DNA of 64,000 nucleotides from JACKAL01 sp964400355 (GTDB lineage: Bacteria > Bdellovibrionota > Bdellovibrionia > Bdellovibrionales > JAGQZY01): NCBI GenBank assembly GCA_964400355.1, contig CAYNTO010000001.1:248001-312000 (forward strand), given 5' to 3'. Below the pieces are notes generated by a model. The model saw nothing but the letters and a program-made list of their open reading frames with translations. It was not told the origin of the DNA and searched no databases. Position numbers and translations under genes: made by a program. Of this stretch, positions 1 to 8,860 are shown in pieces (the first letter of the stretch is position 1; every line of letters starts with the position of its first letter).

Positions 1-1
1 G

Positions 2-880
2 CGCGGTAAATTTTTAGCGCTTAAAAATTCCTATCACGGTGACACTTTGGGGGCGATGTCGGTGAGTGAGCGCAATGGCTATCACAAGTATTTCTTGCCG
101 CTAATGATGCCAGTCGATCATATCGAGGCGGGCGATTACACAGAACTTGAGAAAACGCTGGGCCAGATGGATAGCTATGCGGCTTGTATTGTAGAGCCAA
201 TGGTTCAGGGTGCCGGCGGAATGCGAATGTATGATGGAGCGTACTTAAAAAAATTGCAGTCCTATTGCCAAGCGCATGGCGTACTCTTAATTGCCGATGA
301 GATCTTTACGGGGTTTGGACGCACGGGAACTTTCCTGGCCTCGGAGCACGCAAAATTTCAGGCCGACCTGGTCTGTTTGTCTAAAGGCATCACCGGTGGT
401 TTTTTACCGCTTTCGGTAACGATTGCTACCGAAGATGTTTACAATGCCTTTCTTGGCGACTCCAAAGCACAGGCATTTTTGCACGGCCATTCTTATACGG
501 CCAATCCACTGGCCTGCGCAGCGGCTCTCAAATCACTAGAAATTTTGCAACGTCCTGTGACTCAATCGCGAATACACGCCATTGGCGAAAAAACCAAACA
601 GCACTTACTTCGCTTGGCGAAAAAGCATCAGAGCATCGCTGACGTCAGGCATCTGGGTACGATAGGCGCTCTCGATTTAAAGACGGATGAGAATTACTTT
701 ACGGCAAACCTTGCAAGAGGCATTGCGGAATTTTGCTTTCACAACAATGTATTACTGCGTCCATTGGGTTCCACGATTTACACCGTTCCACCTTATTGCA
801 CCACCGACGAAGAGTTGGAGCGAATTTACGAAACAATATCTATGGCCATAGGAACGGTCGTAGAGGGGAGAGTTGAATGA
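2..880 (+). CDS. bioA: Adenosylmethionine-8-amino-7-oxononanoate aminotransferase, 5' end outside window
   Basis: PLP-dependent enzyme of biotin synthesis that converts KAPA to DAPA with S-adenosylmethionine as amino donor. The frame is open from the window edge, and the first in-window residues already contain the family motif YHGDTLGAMSV, so the true start lies upstream. An in-frame TTG at 47 lies inside that conserved motif and is not the start. ADEIFTGFGRTG and LVCLSKGITGG are visible; the codon of the PLP-binding lysine is at 383-385. The stop overlaps the next start by 4 nt (ATGA), which indicates translational coupling. Identity is secure; only the C-terminal part is seen. Confidence 0.93.
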   Translation, partial: RGKFLALKNSYHGDTLGAMSVSERNGYHKYFLPLMMPVDHIEAGDYTELEKTLGQMDSYAACIVEPMVQGAGGMRMYDGAYLKKLQSYCQAHGVLLIADEIFTGFGRTGTFLASEHAKFQADLVCLSKGITGGFLPLSVTIATEDVYNAFLGDSKAQAFLHGHSYTANPLACAAALKSLEILQRPVTQSRIHAIGEKTKQHLLRLAKKHQSIADVRHLGTIGALDLKTDENYFTANLARGIAEFCFHNNVLLRPLGSTIYTVPPYCTTDEELERIYETISMAIGTVVEGRVE

Positions 881-1494
881 ATAATTGGCAAAACTGTTTA
901 CAACAATTGGCGCAGCGCCCGGATTTGCATGCGCGCTTTATCAATACCTTGAGCCTGCTCGAGTACATTGGAGCGCGAAAGATCATGAAGAGCCAAGACG
1001 AAGATTTGGTAACTCCCACAGTGCTTGCGCATGCGACTGAGGAAATCCGTCACGCGCAAATTCTTAAAAAACTAGCTATCCGTGTGGGTGGAAAAAATGT
1101 GATCAGCTACGAACCACACACGCTGTTGTGTGGTAGTGAAGCTCGCAATTATATTCACGGCATCGACTACAAGGCTCAACAGGTTTTGGGCGAGGCCGAT
1201 TCGTGGAGAAACTACCTCTTAACAACACTCATTGTTGAGGAGCGCGCGCAAGAACTGTATCCCTATTACGATGCGGTGCTGACCACCATTGGCCTCGGAG
1301 GCCCCGTACAGGCCATCGTTCGCGAAGAGGTCGGCCATTTGGAGGAAGTGATCACCAAATTAAAAATCGCCGGTGGTGTTACGGAGGACATGATGAATGT
1401 TGTGCGTGCTCACGAACAAATGCTCTACCTCTCCTTCTTTCGTGCCGTAGAAGCGACATTACAGTCTCCACAGCCTGAGGTCGCACAGCCGTGA
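877..1494 (+). CDS. Ferritin-like diiron protein coupled to bioA
   Basis: A 205-residue, mostly helical protein with the ligand pattern of a ferritin-like diiron four-helix bundle: E29, EEIRH at 55-59, EE at 121-122 and EEVGH at 150-154. It therefore probably binds two irons and performs oxidase, oxygenase or iron-handling chemistry in the cytoplasm. No signal peptide is seen. It overlaps bioA by 4 nt and the following ABC ATPase by 4 nt (GTGA). The tight coupling to bioA raises a role in biotin or pimelate metabolism, but that is inference from position only; the exact family is not recognised. Confidence 0.8.
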   Translation: MNNWQNCLQQLAQRPDLHARFINTLSLLEYIGARKIMKSQDEDLVTPTVLAHATEEIRHAQILKKLAIRVGGKNVISYEPHTLLCGSEARNYIHGIDYKAQQVLGEADSWRNYLLTTLIVEERAQELYPYYDAVLTTIGLGGPVQAIVREEVGHLEEVITKLKIAGGVTEDMMNVVRAHEQMLYLSFFRAVEATLQSPQPEVAQP

Positions 1495-2396
1495 CATTTG
1501 CTGTTGAGTGCTTTTCTGCCGAGAAAACCTTCGGTAGTTTTACCGCAGTAAACAGGGTGGATCTTAAAATTCCTCAGGGGCAGTGTTTTGGTTTACTCGG
1601 TCCAAATGGGGCGGGCAAATCCACTCTTATTTCTCTGCTTTATGGCGCCCTCTACCGAACGAGCGGTACTGTAAAGGTGCTGGGACTGGATCCACAAAAT
1701 CAAGCGCAGGTGTTGCGCGCCCGGATGGGTATTGTTACTCAAGAGAACAATTTGGATATGTCGATGACAGTTCGGGAGAACATGGAGCTGTATGCCGGTT
1801 TTCAGGGTGTGGAAAAGTCTGTGCGCAATTCACGTATTGATGAGCTTTTGGACTTTATGCTTCTTTCTCACAAACAGAACGCAGTGATCGAAAGTCTATC
1901 TGGAGGAATGAAAAGACGTTTAGTATTCGTGCGTGCGCTTTTAAACCAACCAGAGCTAGTGATTCTTGATGAGCCAACGACAGGTCTCGACCCGGCTGTT
2001 CGGCAATTGCTTTGGGACAAAATCGCCGAGATAAAAAAGCGAGGGGTAACAATCTTGCTCACGACTCACTACATGGATGAGGCGGAACGCCTGTGCGATG
2101 ATCTGGTTGTCATGCATGAAGGGCGAATTATCGAGCAAGGTGCTCCCTCGAAACTTATAAAAAAATACTGCCCACGTTATGTGGCGGGCATTGCAAAATC
2201 ATCCAGTGGTGACCAGAATATTTCTGGTGTAAAGATCACCGAAGATCCCCAAAACACATTGCTGTGGGATGACTCTCTCGAGAGACTGAGTAAAATTATG
2301 ACCGACGCGAAAATAACCCCGCAATTTATAAGACCAGCGAATTTGGAAGACGTCTTTTTAAATATCACCGGCAAGGAGCTGGCCGAAAATGACTAA
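1491..2396 (+). CDS. ABC transporter ATP-binding protein, NodI-like
   Basis: ATPase subunit of an ABC-2 type exporter, 301 residues. Walker A GPNGAGKST is near residues 37-45, followed by the signature LSGGMKRR, Walker B LVILDEP and the switch histidine in LLTTHYMDEAERL. The start is GTG at 1491, overlapping the stop of the preceding gene. The C-terminal 70 residues carry the extension usual for NodI/DrrA-type subunits. It overlaps the permease gene by 8 nt, so the two form one transporter. The substrate cannot be read from the sequence; co-translation with bioA and a diiron protein is the only hint. Confidence 0.9.
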   Translation: MTFAVECFSAEKTFGSFTAVNRVDLKIPQGQCFGLLGPNGAGKSTLISLLYGALYRTSGTVKVLGLDPQNQAQVLRARMGIVTQENNLDMSMTVRENMELYAGFQGVEKSVRNSRIDELLDFMLLSHKQNAVIESLSGGMKRRLVFVRALLNQPELVILDEPTTGLDPAVRQLLWDKIAEIKKRGVTILLTTHYMDEAERLCDDLVVMHEGRIIEQGAPSKLIKKYCPRYVAGIAKSSSGDQNISGVKITEDPQNTLLWDDSLERLSKIMTDAKITPQFIRPANLEDVFLNITGKELAEND

Positions 2397-3171
2397 AAGA
2401 GATTCTTTTTCACTGTCGTTGTCGTGGCTACTCGTTAAACGCCACTGGCGCTCCTACCGCAAGTACTTTTGGTCGAACATACTGCCTACAGTTATTGAGC
2501 CCTGCTTCTTTATCGTTGCGCTCGGTGTGGGGATGTCTACTTTCGTAAAGGATATAGACGGGTTGGGGTATGCAACGTTCATGGCGCCTGGCCTGGCCAT
2601 GTCGGCGGCAATGTTTACGGCGTTTTTTGAATCGAGCTACGGTTTTTATGTACGTCTCACTATGGACGGCATTTACAAAGCGCTGTTTACAACACGTATG
2701 ACTCCAGTAGATGTGATTTTTGGAGAATTGCTTTGGGTTTCATTAAAAGGGGCGGTCATGGCCATGGCTGTGAGTCTTATCTTTATGGTGTTCGGCTTTG
2801 TAGCTCTTTCGACAGCCATTGTTCCGGTAGGTGTAGTGGGTTTTTTTGTGGGACTGGCCTGTGGCGCTATCGGCCTGATTTCATCGGCACTTATAAAAAA
2901 CATTAGCCAATTTCAAACGGTTTACGCGATGGCGATAAGTCCGTTGTTCTTTTTTTCGGGGAATATGTTTCCTATGAAGTATATGCCTGCTTGGGCGCAA
3001 CTTGTGGCCCATTGCTCGCCACTTTATCATGGCGTCGCTCTCGCTCAGCAATTGCTTTGGAGGCGCGTCGAGCTCGGGGGCTTTATCACTCATTTTTCTG
3101 AGTTGGTGGTTTTGAGCGCACTTTTCATCGCGATAGCGGTGCGCTTAGTGCACAAAAAACTAATCTACTAA
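2389..3171 (+). CDS. ABC-2 type permease, NodJ-like
   Basis: Membrane subunit (260 residues) with about six hydrophobic segments, pairing with the ATPase encoded immediately upstream (8 nt overlap). The N-terminal stretch resembles the NodJ/ABC-2 permease family: a cytoplasmic basic start, a first membrane segment around residues 30-50, then a GLGYATFMAPGLAMS region. Five positively charged or aromatic residues precede the first segment, giving a cytoplasmic N-terminus. It is last in the four-gene operon bioA/diiron/ATPase/permease. The cargo is unknown. Confidence 0.88.
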   Translation: MTKRDSFSLSLSWLLVKRHWRSYRKYFWSNILPTVIEPCFFIVALGVGMSTFVKDIDGLGYATFMAPGLAMSAAMFTAFFESSYGFYVRLTMDGIYKALFTTRMTPVDVIFGELLWVSLKGAVMAMAVSLIFMVFGFVALSTAIVPVGVVGFFVGLACGAIGLISSALIKNISQFQTVYAMAISPLFFFSGNMFPMKYMPAWAQLVAHCSPLYHGVALAQQLLWRRVELGGFITHFSELVVLSALFIAIAVRLVHKKLIY

Positions 3172-3207
3172 AATTTTAAAAAAAGAGAGCGCAAGTGATG
3201 CGCTCTC
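3169..3207 (-). terminator. Intrinsic terminator of yceI
   Basis: Perfect 8 bp stem GAGAGCGC (3185-3192) and GCGCTCTC (3200-3207) with a 7 nt loop. On the minus strand the stem is followed by seven U residues, so it ends the leftward yceI transcript. On the plus strand there is no U-tract, so termination of the ABC operon here would be weak. Confidence 0.8.
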
Positions 3208-3234
3208 GTGATTGCGGTTGGCAATGAAAGAATA

Positions 3235-3840
3235 CTAACTGTTTGTTGCCACAGTTTTTAAATCGTACTCGAGCTCAATAGCATTTTTAATCACTTTGTC
3301 TTTACCGGTTTTTATTAGGTTCGGAAAGTAAGTGGAAGAGTTGTACTTCACATCGAACTTCGAGCGGTCAAAATCAGCGACGCCTTTTGCTGTATAAACC
3401 TTGTTCTCTTTTGAGATCACAGTGTTCACGCGCAGGGGACTCGTTTTCCCTCTCACAGTGAGATCGCCCTCAAACATCATTTTGTCGGTGCTTTTTGTTA
3501 CTTTTTTGATTTTATAAGTTGCCGTTGGGTGGTTTTGCACATCAAAAAAATCTGCAGACTGCAAATGGCCAACCAATTTGCCCTTCATTGAAGCGTCGGT
3601 CAAATCCGTGTTTTCTATTCTGTTCATGTCAAAAACGATTTCGCCAGAGACGATCTCGCCATTTTCAACATCAACATAACCACTCTTAATTCCGATTGTA
3701 CCACGGTGGGTGTCAGTCGTGTACTCTTTGCCGCCGCTCCACTTAGCTACGCTTTTAGTAAGATCCAGGGGAATGCGGTCCGCCTTCGCAAATGAAAGCA
3801 CAGAAAACAACATCGTAAACAGAACAATAATAAATTTCAT
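3235..3840 (-). CDS. YceI family periplasmic protein
   Basis: A 201-residue secreted protein with a classical signal peptide (hydrophobic residues 4-18, cleavage near AKA-D at 19-21). The mature part matches the YceI lipocalin-like beta-barrel family, which binds polyisoprenoid or amphiphilic lipids: KWSGGKEYTTDTHRGTIGI, the DMNRIENTDLTD stretch, LVGHLQSADFFDVQNHPTATY and the FDRSKFDVKYNSS region. Length is typical. It lies 11 nt downstream of mscL on the same strand, so the two may be co-transcribed. The physiological ligand is not known. Confidence 0.88.
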   Translation of the reverse strand: MKFIIVLFTMLFSVLSFAKADRIPLDLTKSVAKWSGGKEYTTDTHRGTIGIKSGYVDVENGEIVSGEIVFDMNRIENTDLTDASMKGKLVGHLQSADFFDVQNHPTATYKIKKVTKSTDKMMFEGDLTVRGKTSPLRVNTVISKENKVYTAKGVADFDRSKFDVKYNSSTYFPNLIKTGKDKVIKNAIELEYDLKTVATNS

Positions 3841-3851
3841 AAATATCTCCT

Positions 3852-4250
3852 CTATCTTGTTTTTAATGAATCGCGAATTTGTCTCAACAACACGATCTCT
3901 TCAGCGGGTTCTGCAGGAGCGGCGGGCGGGGGAGCTTTTTTAGCGCGATTCATAAATTTTATAACGACGAACAAACAAAACGCAATAATTAGAAAATCCA
4001 CCACTGTTTGAATGAAAAAACCATAACCAATGGCCACTTCGCCTTTACCGTCGGCGTTGGCTTCGGATAGAACGATACGTAAATTGCCAAAATCCACGCC
4101 GCCGACAACCATCCCGATAACCGGCATCAGGATTTTATCCACAAGCGCTGAAATAATTTTGCCAAAAGCCGCCCCAATAATCACACCGACCGCGAGGTCA
4201 ACAACGTTGCCCTTCATCGCAAACTCTTTGAATTCCTGTACGAATCCCAT
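3852..4250 (-). CDS. mscL: Large-conductance mechanosensitive channel
   Basis: Pentameric inner-membrane channel that opens under membrane tension to release solutes during hypo-osmotic shock. The 132-residue product has the signature N-terminus (FKEFAMKGNVVDLAVGVIIG), the conserved glycine-rich first membrane helix, a periplasmic loop, a second helix (YGFFIQTVVDFLIIAFCLFVVI) and a C-terminal helical bundle with charged end. A strong AGGAGG precedes the ATG. The alanine/proline stretch before the C-terminal helix is a normal variable linker. Confidence 0.95.
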   Translation of the reverse strand: MGFVQEFKEFAMKGNVVDLAVGVIIGAAFGKIISALVDKILMPVIGMVVGGVDFGNLRIVLSEANADGKGEVAIGYGFFIQTVVDFLIIAFCLFVVIKFMNRAKKAPPPAAPAEPAEEIVLLRQIRDSLKTR

Positions 4251-4331
4251 TGGATCCTCCTAAATAATTTGTTTCACAGCATTTAAGCGTGTATCGTATT
4301 TGAAATCAACTCTATTAACAGAGGTTAATTC

Positions 4332-7178
4332 ATGAAAATTCTCAGCGTCCTGTTTATATCCGCTTTAATGACGTCGTGCTCCTTTTTTGGCAAATCCGGA
4401 TCAGAAAAAAATGTCAATGGGATGGATATCTTGGCTTTGAAATTGGACAACAACCTCGAAGCTCTTATTGTCCATGACTCACGTTTTAAAAAATCGGCTG
4501 CGGCAATGGCTGTCATGGTGGGTTCCCTGGAGGATCCACAAAATGCCCTGGGAATGGCTCATTATTTGGAACATATGCTATTTTTGGGAACAAAAGATTT
4601 CCCAAAACCAGAAGAGTATTCCACGTACATGGAAACACACGGCGGCTGGGACAATGCGTACACTTCGGACGAAGTGACCAACTATATGTTCGAGGTCGAC
4701 CATGGAGCCGTCGAGGGAGCACTTCAGCGGTTCTCGCGATTTTTTGTGGACCCACTATTTACTGCAGAGTTCATCGATCGCGAAAAAAACGCGGTAAACA
4801 ATGAGTTCGAGAAGAACATCAAACAGGACAACTGGCGTGCGGACAGATTTATAAATATTCTTACCACACCCCAACACCCGTACAGCAAGTTCAGCACCGG
4901 TAATACGGCCACTCTCAAGAGTGTGAGTCGCGACGATGTTGTGGCATTCTACAAAAAATACTATTCCGCAAACAACATGAAGCTGGTGGTTATGTCCGCG
5001 CGTCCACTTGAGGAGACCAAAGCGTGGGTTGAGAAATACTTTAAAGACATCCCCAATCTCAAAGTCAAGCGCCCCACCTACGAAGACATGTATTTGGATC
5101 AAACCACGGACAAGCGCCTACACTTTGTGAAGTCGATCAATGACATCGAAGAGCTATCGGTAATATTCAACGTTCCCGATGACCGCGACTATTGGGCCAG
5201 TAAACCAATGGCGATTATCACTCGCCTAGTGGGTGACGAAGGCAAGGGCTCGCTACTCTCTTATCTTAAGGAAAAAGGCTGGGTTCTCAACTTGAGCGCT
5301 AGCGGCATGTGGCGCGGTTTAGCTATAAATGCGGAGCTCACCACCAAGGGCCGTCAGGAATATCAACAGGTGATTGCGGCGATTTTTACATATCTCGACG
5401 TCATGAAATCCAAAGGCTATCCCGAGTACCTTTTCAAAGACGAAAAAAACTTGCGTCAGATCGACCTCGATAATCTTGAGCCGTCCTCCACGGGCGGGCG
5501 TGCCGCGTGGTTTGCCAGAGCCATTACCGAGTACCCTGTCGATGAGTTTCTGGAGCGCAATTTTCTGATGTCGAAGTACTCGACAGACGATTTTAATATG
5601 TTTTTAGGGTATTTGACTCCTGAAAGAGCGCACATTCTGGTTTCTAGTCAAAAAGAAAAAACCAATCTCAAAGAAGACATCTACGGCATAGAGTACTCAT
5701 CGCAAGTGCTGCCGAAAGAAATTCTCGCATCAAAGATTGATCCCAGTATCTTTAGTTATCCCGAGCAGAACAAATACATTCCGAACGACTTTTCCATGGT
5801 CCGTTCGTCGCGTAAAATATTCGATCCCGAGGTCAAGCAACTGGAGGCCGAGCGGGGCAAAATTTCGGTACAGACAGATACGGAAGGTATTGCTAAGAGC
5901 ACAGTGCGCATTCATGTGATTAGCGCTATAGAGCACAATGTGCGCAATAAAGTGATGATGGACCTTTACTCACAATCTAAGCGCGAGGAACAGCGAGAAT
6001 GGCTCTATCCCATCTCGGAGGCGCGTGCCGACTTTGGTATCTCTCCTCGCCGCGGAGACGAGATGGACATCGACATTGCTGGATACAGTCAGAGGCTGAT
6101 GGCGATCTTCAGCGATGGTCTTAAAAATCCTATCAATGGCTCAACGATCAGCAACTTGAATATCAGCGAAAAGACATTCAACGACATCAAAGATCGCTAC
6201 AAGCGCGACTTATTAAATATTGAAGAGCTCGTAGCCTACTCTCGTTTGTCACTGGAGGCGGGAAGCGTGGCGGATAGCAAGGGGCTCGACTGGCACGAAT
6301 ATGCCAAAGTGGTGGATAGTATCCGGCTCACTGATGTTAAGAAATTTATCGCTGAATTTTTTGCCTCAATTTACGTCAAGGGTTATGCATACGGGAATGT
6401 GGAGCAGAAATCTTTGCTGGAGTGTGTGGACAAACTCTACTCCGTGACGGGAGCCAAGCCACTGGCTTCAGCAATAGCAAGTGGTAAAGAATCGAAGTTT
6501 CGTGTGGTTCCTTACAAAAAGAACATTTCAGTGATAGTCACCGGCCGCAACAACAATCACGCGCATCAGGCTTACTATCGCCTCAGCGATTGGACGGTAG
6601 AGAATCACGCTCTCGGTCTGATCCTGGATCAAATGCTCTCTCAGCCTTACTTTGCCGAACTTCGCACCAAGCAGCAGCTGGGATATATCGCCCGCGCTGG
6701 AATATCTAATCAGAGTGGTTACATTGGCCTGACGTCTATGATTCAGTCCTCCACAACTCAATCTGCTGATTTGCAAAAAAAGTCCGACGCCTTTTTAAAT
6801 GTATTTCTGAAAGAAAAATCGGAAAAGTTGAGTGACGCTGAAATCGAACCTTTTAAGGAGTCGGTAATCAATGAGTTGTTGATGGTGCCGAACACTTTGA
6901 ACGAAAGAGCGGGACAATTTTTTGCAGCGGCCAGCAAATTTGACGGACGTTTCGATATTCGCAAAGAAGTGGCCGCTGCGGTAAAAGGTATCAAAGCTGA
7001 CGATCTTAAAAAATTCATTGCGGCCACGTTCTTCTCGCAAAATCGCGGACAAATTGTGTACTACTATGCAGGAAGTGGATCGAACTTGCGCACCCAGAAG
7101 ATACTCCCAGGAGAGGTAACCGCTAGCCCTCATTCGCTCAAAGATTGGGACGTCCTGAACCCCTATATTCAAAAATAG
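4332..7178 (+). CDS. M16 zinc metalloprotease lipoprotein, pitrilysin/insulysin-like
   Basis: A 948-residue protein close to the length of pitrilysin. The inverted zinc motif HYLEH occupies residues 77-81 and the third ligand Glu is at about 158, at the spacing found in pitrilysin. LFLGT follows the zinc motif as in the insulysin branch. The N-terminus is a lipoprotein signal with lipobox LMTSC (Cys16), so the enzyme is anchored on the outer side of the inner membrane or in the outer membrane; it should degrade peptides in the periplasm. The C-terminal half holds the inactive M16 repeats, including QLGYIARAGI. A single-gene transcript is likely. Confidence 0.9.
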   Translation: MKILSVLFISALMTSCSFFGKSGSEKNVNGMDILALKLDNNLEALIVHDSRFKKSAAAMAVMVGSLEDPQNALGMAHYLEHMLFLGTKDFPKPEEYSTYMETHGGWDNAYTSDEVTNYMFEVDHGAVEGALQRFSRFFVDPLFTAEFIDREKNAVNNEFEKNIKQDNWRADRFINILTTPQHPYSKFSTGNTATLKSVSRDDVVAFYKKYYSANNMKLVVMSARPLEETKAWVEKYFKDIPNLKVKRPTYEDMYLDQTTDKRLHFVKSINDIEELSVIFNVPDDRDYWASKPMAIITRLVGDEGKGSLLSYLKEKGWVLNLSASGMWRGLAINAELTTKGRQEYQQVIAAIFTYLDVMKSKGYPEYLFKDEKNLRQIDLDNLEPSSTGGRAAWFARAITEYPVDEFLERNFLMSKYSTDDFNMFLGYLTPERAHILVSSQKEKTNLKEDIYGIEYSSQVLPKEILASKIDPSIFSYPEQNKYIPNDFSMVRSSRKIFDPEVKQLEAERGKISVQTDTEGIAKSTVRIHVISAIEHNVRNKVMMDLYSQSKREEQREWLYPISEARADFGISPRRGDEMDIDIAGYSQRLMAIFSDGLKNPINGSTISNLNISEKTFNDIKDRYKRDLLNIEELVAYSRLSLEAGSVADSKGLDWHEYAKVVDSIRLTDVKKFIAEFFASIYVKGYAYGNVEQKSLLECVDKLYSVTGAKPLASAIASGKESKFRVVPYKKNISVIVTGRNNNHAHQAYYRLSDWTVENHALGLILDQMLSQPYFAELRTKQQLGYIARAGISNQSGYIGLTSMIQSSTTQSADLQKKSDAFLNVFLKEKSEKLSDAEIEPFKESVINELLMVPNTLNERAGQFFAAASKFDGRFDIRKEVAAAVKGIKADDLKKFIAATFFSQNRGQIVYYYAGSGSNLRTQKILPGEVTASPHSLKDWDVLNPYIQK

Positions 7179-7197
7179 TAGGGCTTAAAGTAGTCTC

Positions 7198-7225
7198 AAA
7201 AGGAGTTCTCACGGACTCCTTTTTT
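7198..7225. terminator. Bidirectional intrinsic terminator
   Basis: Stem AAAAGGAGT pairing with ACTCCTTTT around an 8 nt loop, followed by a T-tract on the plus strand and a shorter U-run on the minus strand. It sits between the convergent M16 protease and methyltransferase genes and can serve both. Confidence 0.8.
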
Positions 7226-7227
7226 AT

Positions 7228-8055
7228 TTACTGAGAAGTGACTGTGGCTTTTGCCTGCATAAAAGAGTACATAAAGACCGCATTGGGATCGCGCTCCACT
7301 TGCTCAAGCTCCTTAAAGGCGGCATCCGCAATGTCTTTAGTAATATAACCGGAATCCACCAATTGCCCAGTGGCACTCTGAAGCAGTTCCGACCAATAGG
7401 CAATTATTTGTCGCCGCTTCTCCGGATGACGGTTATCGAGATGCCATGTGATGACTTCGGTTTGCACGCGCTGAAAACCTACAGAGATCAAAAGATTTCC
7501 GAGCTTGGCGCCGATAAAGGGATCGCCAGCACCATCAAACTGATAGTCGTTAAAGGCCATCCAATATTTCCACAAATTTGGGGAATAGGGATCCAAAAAG
7601 AACGACGAGTTCATCACCTCAGTGATGTAAACCACGCCACCGGGGCGTACAACCCGGCGCACTTCATTGAGTATGCGGGCGGGATCTTTCACGTGTTCGA
7701 GAATCCAGCAAAGGAATGCACCATCAAAGGCATTGGCGGCGAACTTCATGTTCTCGGCATTCATCTCCTGGATTTTATAGCGTCCTTTTGCATAAGGCAT
7801 TGTGGCCAAGTAGGCTTGAGCCTCTTCGAGCTGCTTGGAGTTGAGGTCAATCCCCGTGAGTTCCAAATTTGGAAAGCGACGCAAAATAATGGAAGACTGT
7901 GCGCCTACGCCACAACCCACTTCGAGGAGTTGGGAGACATCAGAGAGATCGATATTGCGATACACAGTGTGTTCGGCAAAAGCGGCCTGACGCTTGAGGC
8001 GATCCTGTTCCTCACTGTTGTAGCCGTGCAAATAAGGCAGTTTTTTATCGGACAT
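7228..8055 (-). CDS. Class I SAM-dependent methyltransferase
   Basis: Rossmann-fold methyltransferase with motif I LLEVGCGVGAQSS, an acidic motif II (LTGIDLNSKQLEEA), and motif post-I/III region with AFLCWILEHVKDP. The family resembles UbiE/Methyltransf_11 enzymes; the substrate cannot be told. The start used here (8055) has AAAGG eight bases upstream; a start at 8079 would add eight residues but has no usable ribosome site. No signal peptide is seen, so it is cytoplasmic. Confidence 0.82.
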   Translation of the reverse strand: MSDKKLPYLHGYNSEEQDRLKRQAAFAEHTVYRNIDLSDVSQLLEVGCGVGAQSSIILRRFPNLELTGIDLNSKQLEEAQAYLATMPYAKGRYKIQEMNAENMKFAANAFDGAFLCWILEHVKDPARILNEVRRVVRPGGVVYITEVMNSSFFLDPYSPNLWKYWMAFNDYQFDGAGDPFIGAKLGNLLISVGFQRVQTEVITWHLDNRHPEKRRQIIAYWSELLQSATGQLVDSGYITKDIADAAFKELEQVERDPNAVFMYSFMQAKATVTSQ

Positions 8056-8149
8056 AGGTTGCCTTTCGGTAGAAATCATCCTGATCGTACAGCCTGATTA
8101 TACTCCTGAAGGTGCGACAATGAAAGTGGTAACTAAAATGGATGTCAGT

Positions 8150-8178
8150 GAAAAAAAAAGGGAACTGGTCAGTTCCCT
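8150..8178 (-). terminator. Intrinsic terminator of the two small genes
   Basis: Perfect stem AGGGAACT (8159-8166) and AGTTCCCT (8171-8178) with loop GGTC, followed on the minus strand by a run of eight or nine U residues. It terminates the leftward transcript of the genes at 8191 and 8437. Confidence 0.85.
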
Positions 8179-8190
8179 CTCAAAAGGTGA

Positions 8191-8382
8191 TTACTCGGCG
8201 GCTGGTGCTGCAGCAGCTTCTTCTTTTTTCTTTGGTGTCAGTTTGATGAGACCTTGTGCGAGAAGAATTTCTGTTTTTTTCTCGGCGTTTACGTATTTGC
8301 CAGTTTTGGCGTCGGTAACAGCGTAGCGACCGCTTGTCTTTTTAAAGATCTTGTAATCGCCTGTTTCTTTTACTTTTTCCAT
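8191..8382 (-). CDS. Small lysine-rich conserved-type hypothetical protein
   Basis: A 63-residue protein not recognised by name. It starts at 8382, where GGAG lies at a good distance; the longer frame to 8418 lacks support. The N-terminal half contains a short beta-rich pattern (DYKIFKKTSGRYAVTDAKTG), followed by a lysine-rich segment and a Glu/Ala tail. It could be a small basic nucleic-acid-associated or ribosome-associated protein, but no family was identified. It shares the downstream terminator with the gene at 8437. Confidence 0.65.
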   Translation of the reverse strand: MEKVKETGDYKIFKKTSGRYAVTDAKTGKYVNAEKKTEILLAQGLIKLTPKKKEEAAAAPAAE

Positions 8383-8436
8383 TTTGTACTCCTTTGCGGC
8401 TTTCAGCCGAAGTTTCAAAATCCGCGGAATGCGGTT

Positions 8437-8730
8437 TTAATTGCTATTGGTAGATGCGGCTGAGGGTGCCAGTTCACGGTGCGTGGTAAAGGCCACTTGG
8501 GTGTCGGTCCCGTCAGTTTTGCTCAGTTCAATTTTATAACCATCGATCTGGTTGATTTCAACGATGCCGTCGATATGCATACGAAACTTTTTAACGTCGT
8601 CTTTTTCTTTTACTTTGGTGCGCGCATCCTTGGCGCTTTCTGCAACCACAAAAAAATTGGTGTGATTTTCGAAAATATTGCTTCCCCAAGTGTCGTTGTA
8701 AAATCCCACATGCACCATATACAGTTTCAT
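8437..8730 (-). CDS. DUF1543-like protein
   Basis: A 97-residue protein starting MKLYMVHVGFYN, matching what I recall of the DUF1543 family, with the NHTNFFVVAES and KDARTKVKEK stretches usual there. The start at 8730 has GAGG seven bases upstream; the upstream extension to 8757 has none. Function is unknown and there is no signal peptide or membrane segment. It is followed 54 bp later by the small gene at 8191, probably in one transcript. Confidence 0.7.
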   Translation of the reverse strand: MKLYMVHVGFYNDTWGSNIFENHTNFFVVAESAKDARTKVKEKDDVKKFRMHIDGIVEINQIDGYKIELSKTDGTDTQVAFTTHRELAPSAASTNSN

Positions 8731-8860
8731 TGATCGTCCTCGATATATAAAAATCAACTATGGAGAGGATAGATAGCATGAATTGTCTTTTGCGCGCAAA
8801 GTTTAATATGTCTAAAGCCGGGGGGACGCAGGTGGCGTTCCATAACTTTAAGGAGGCCAC

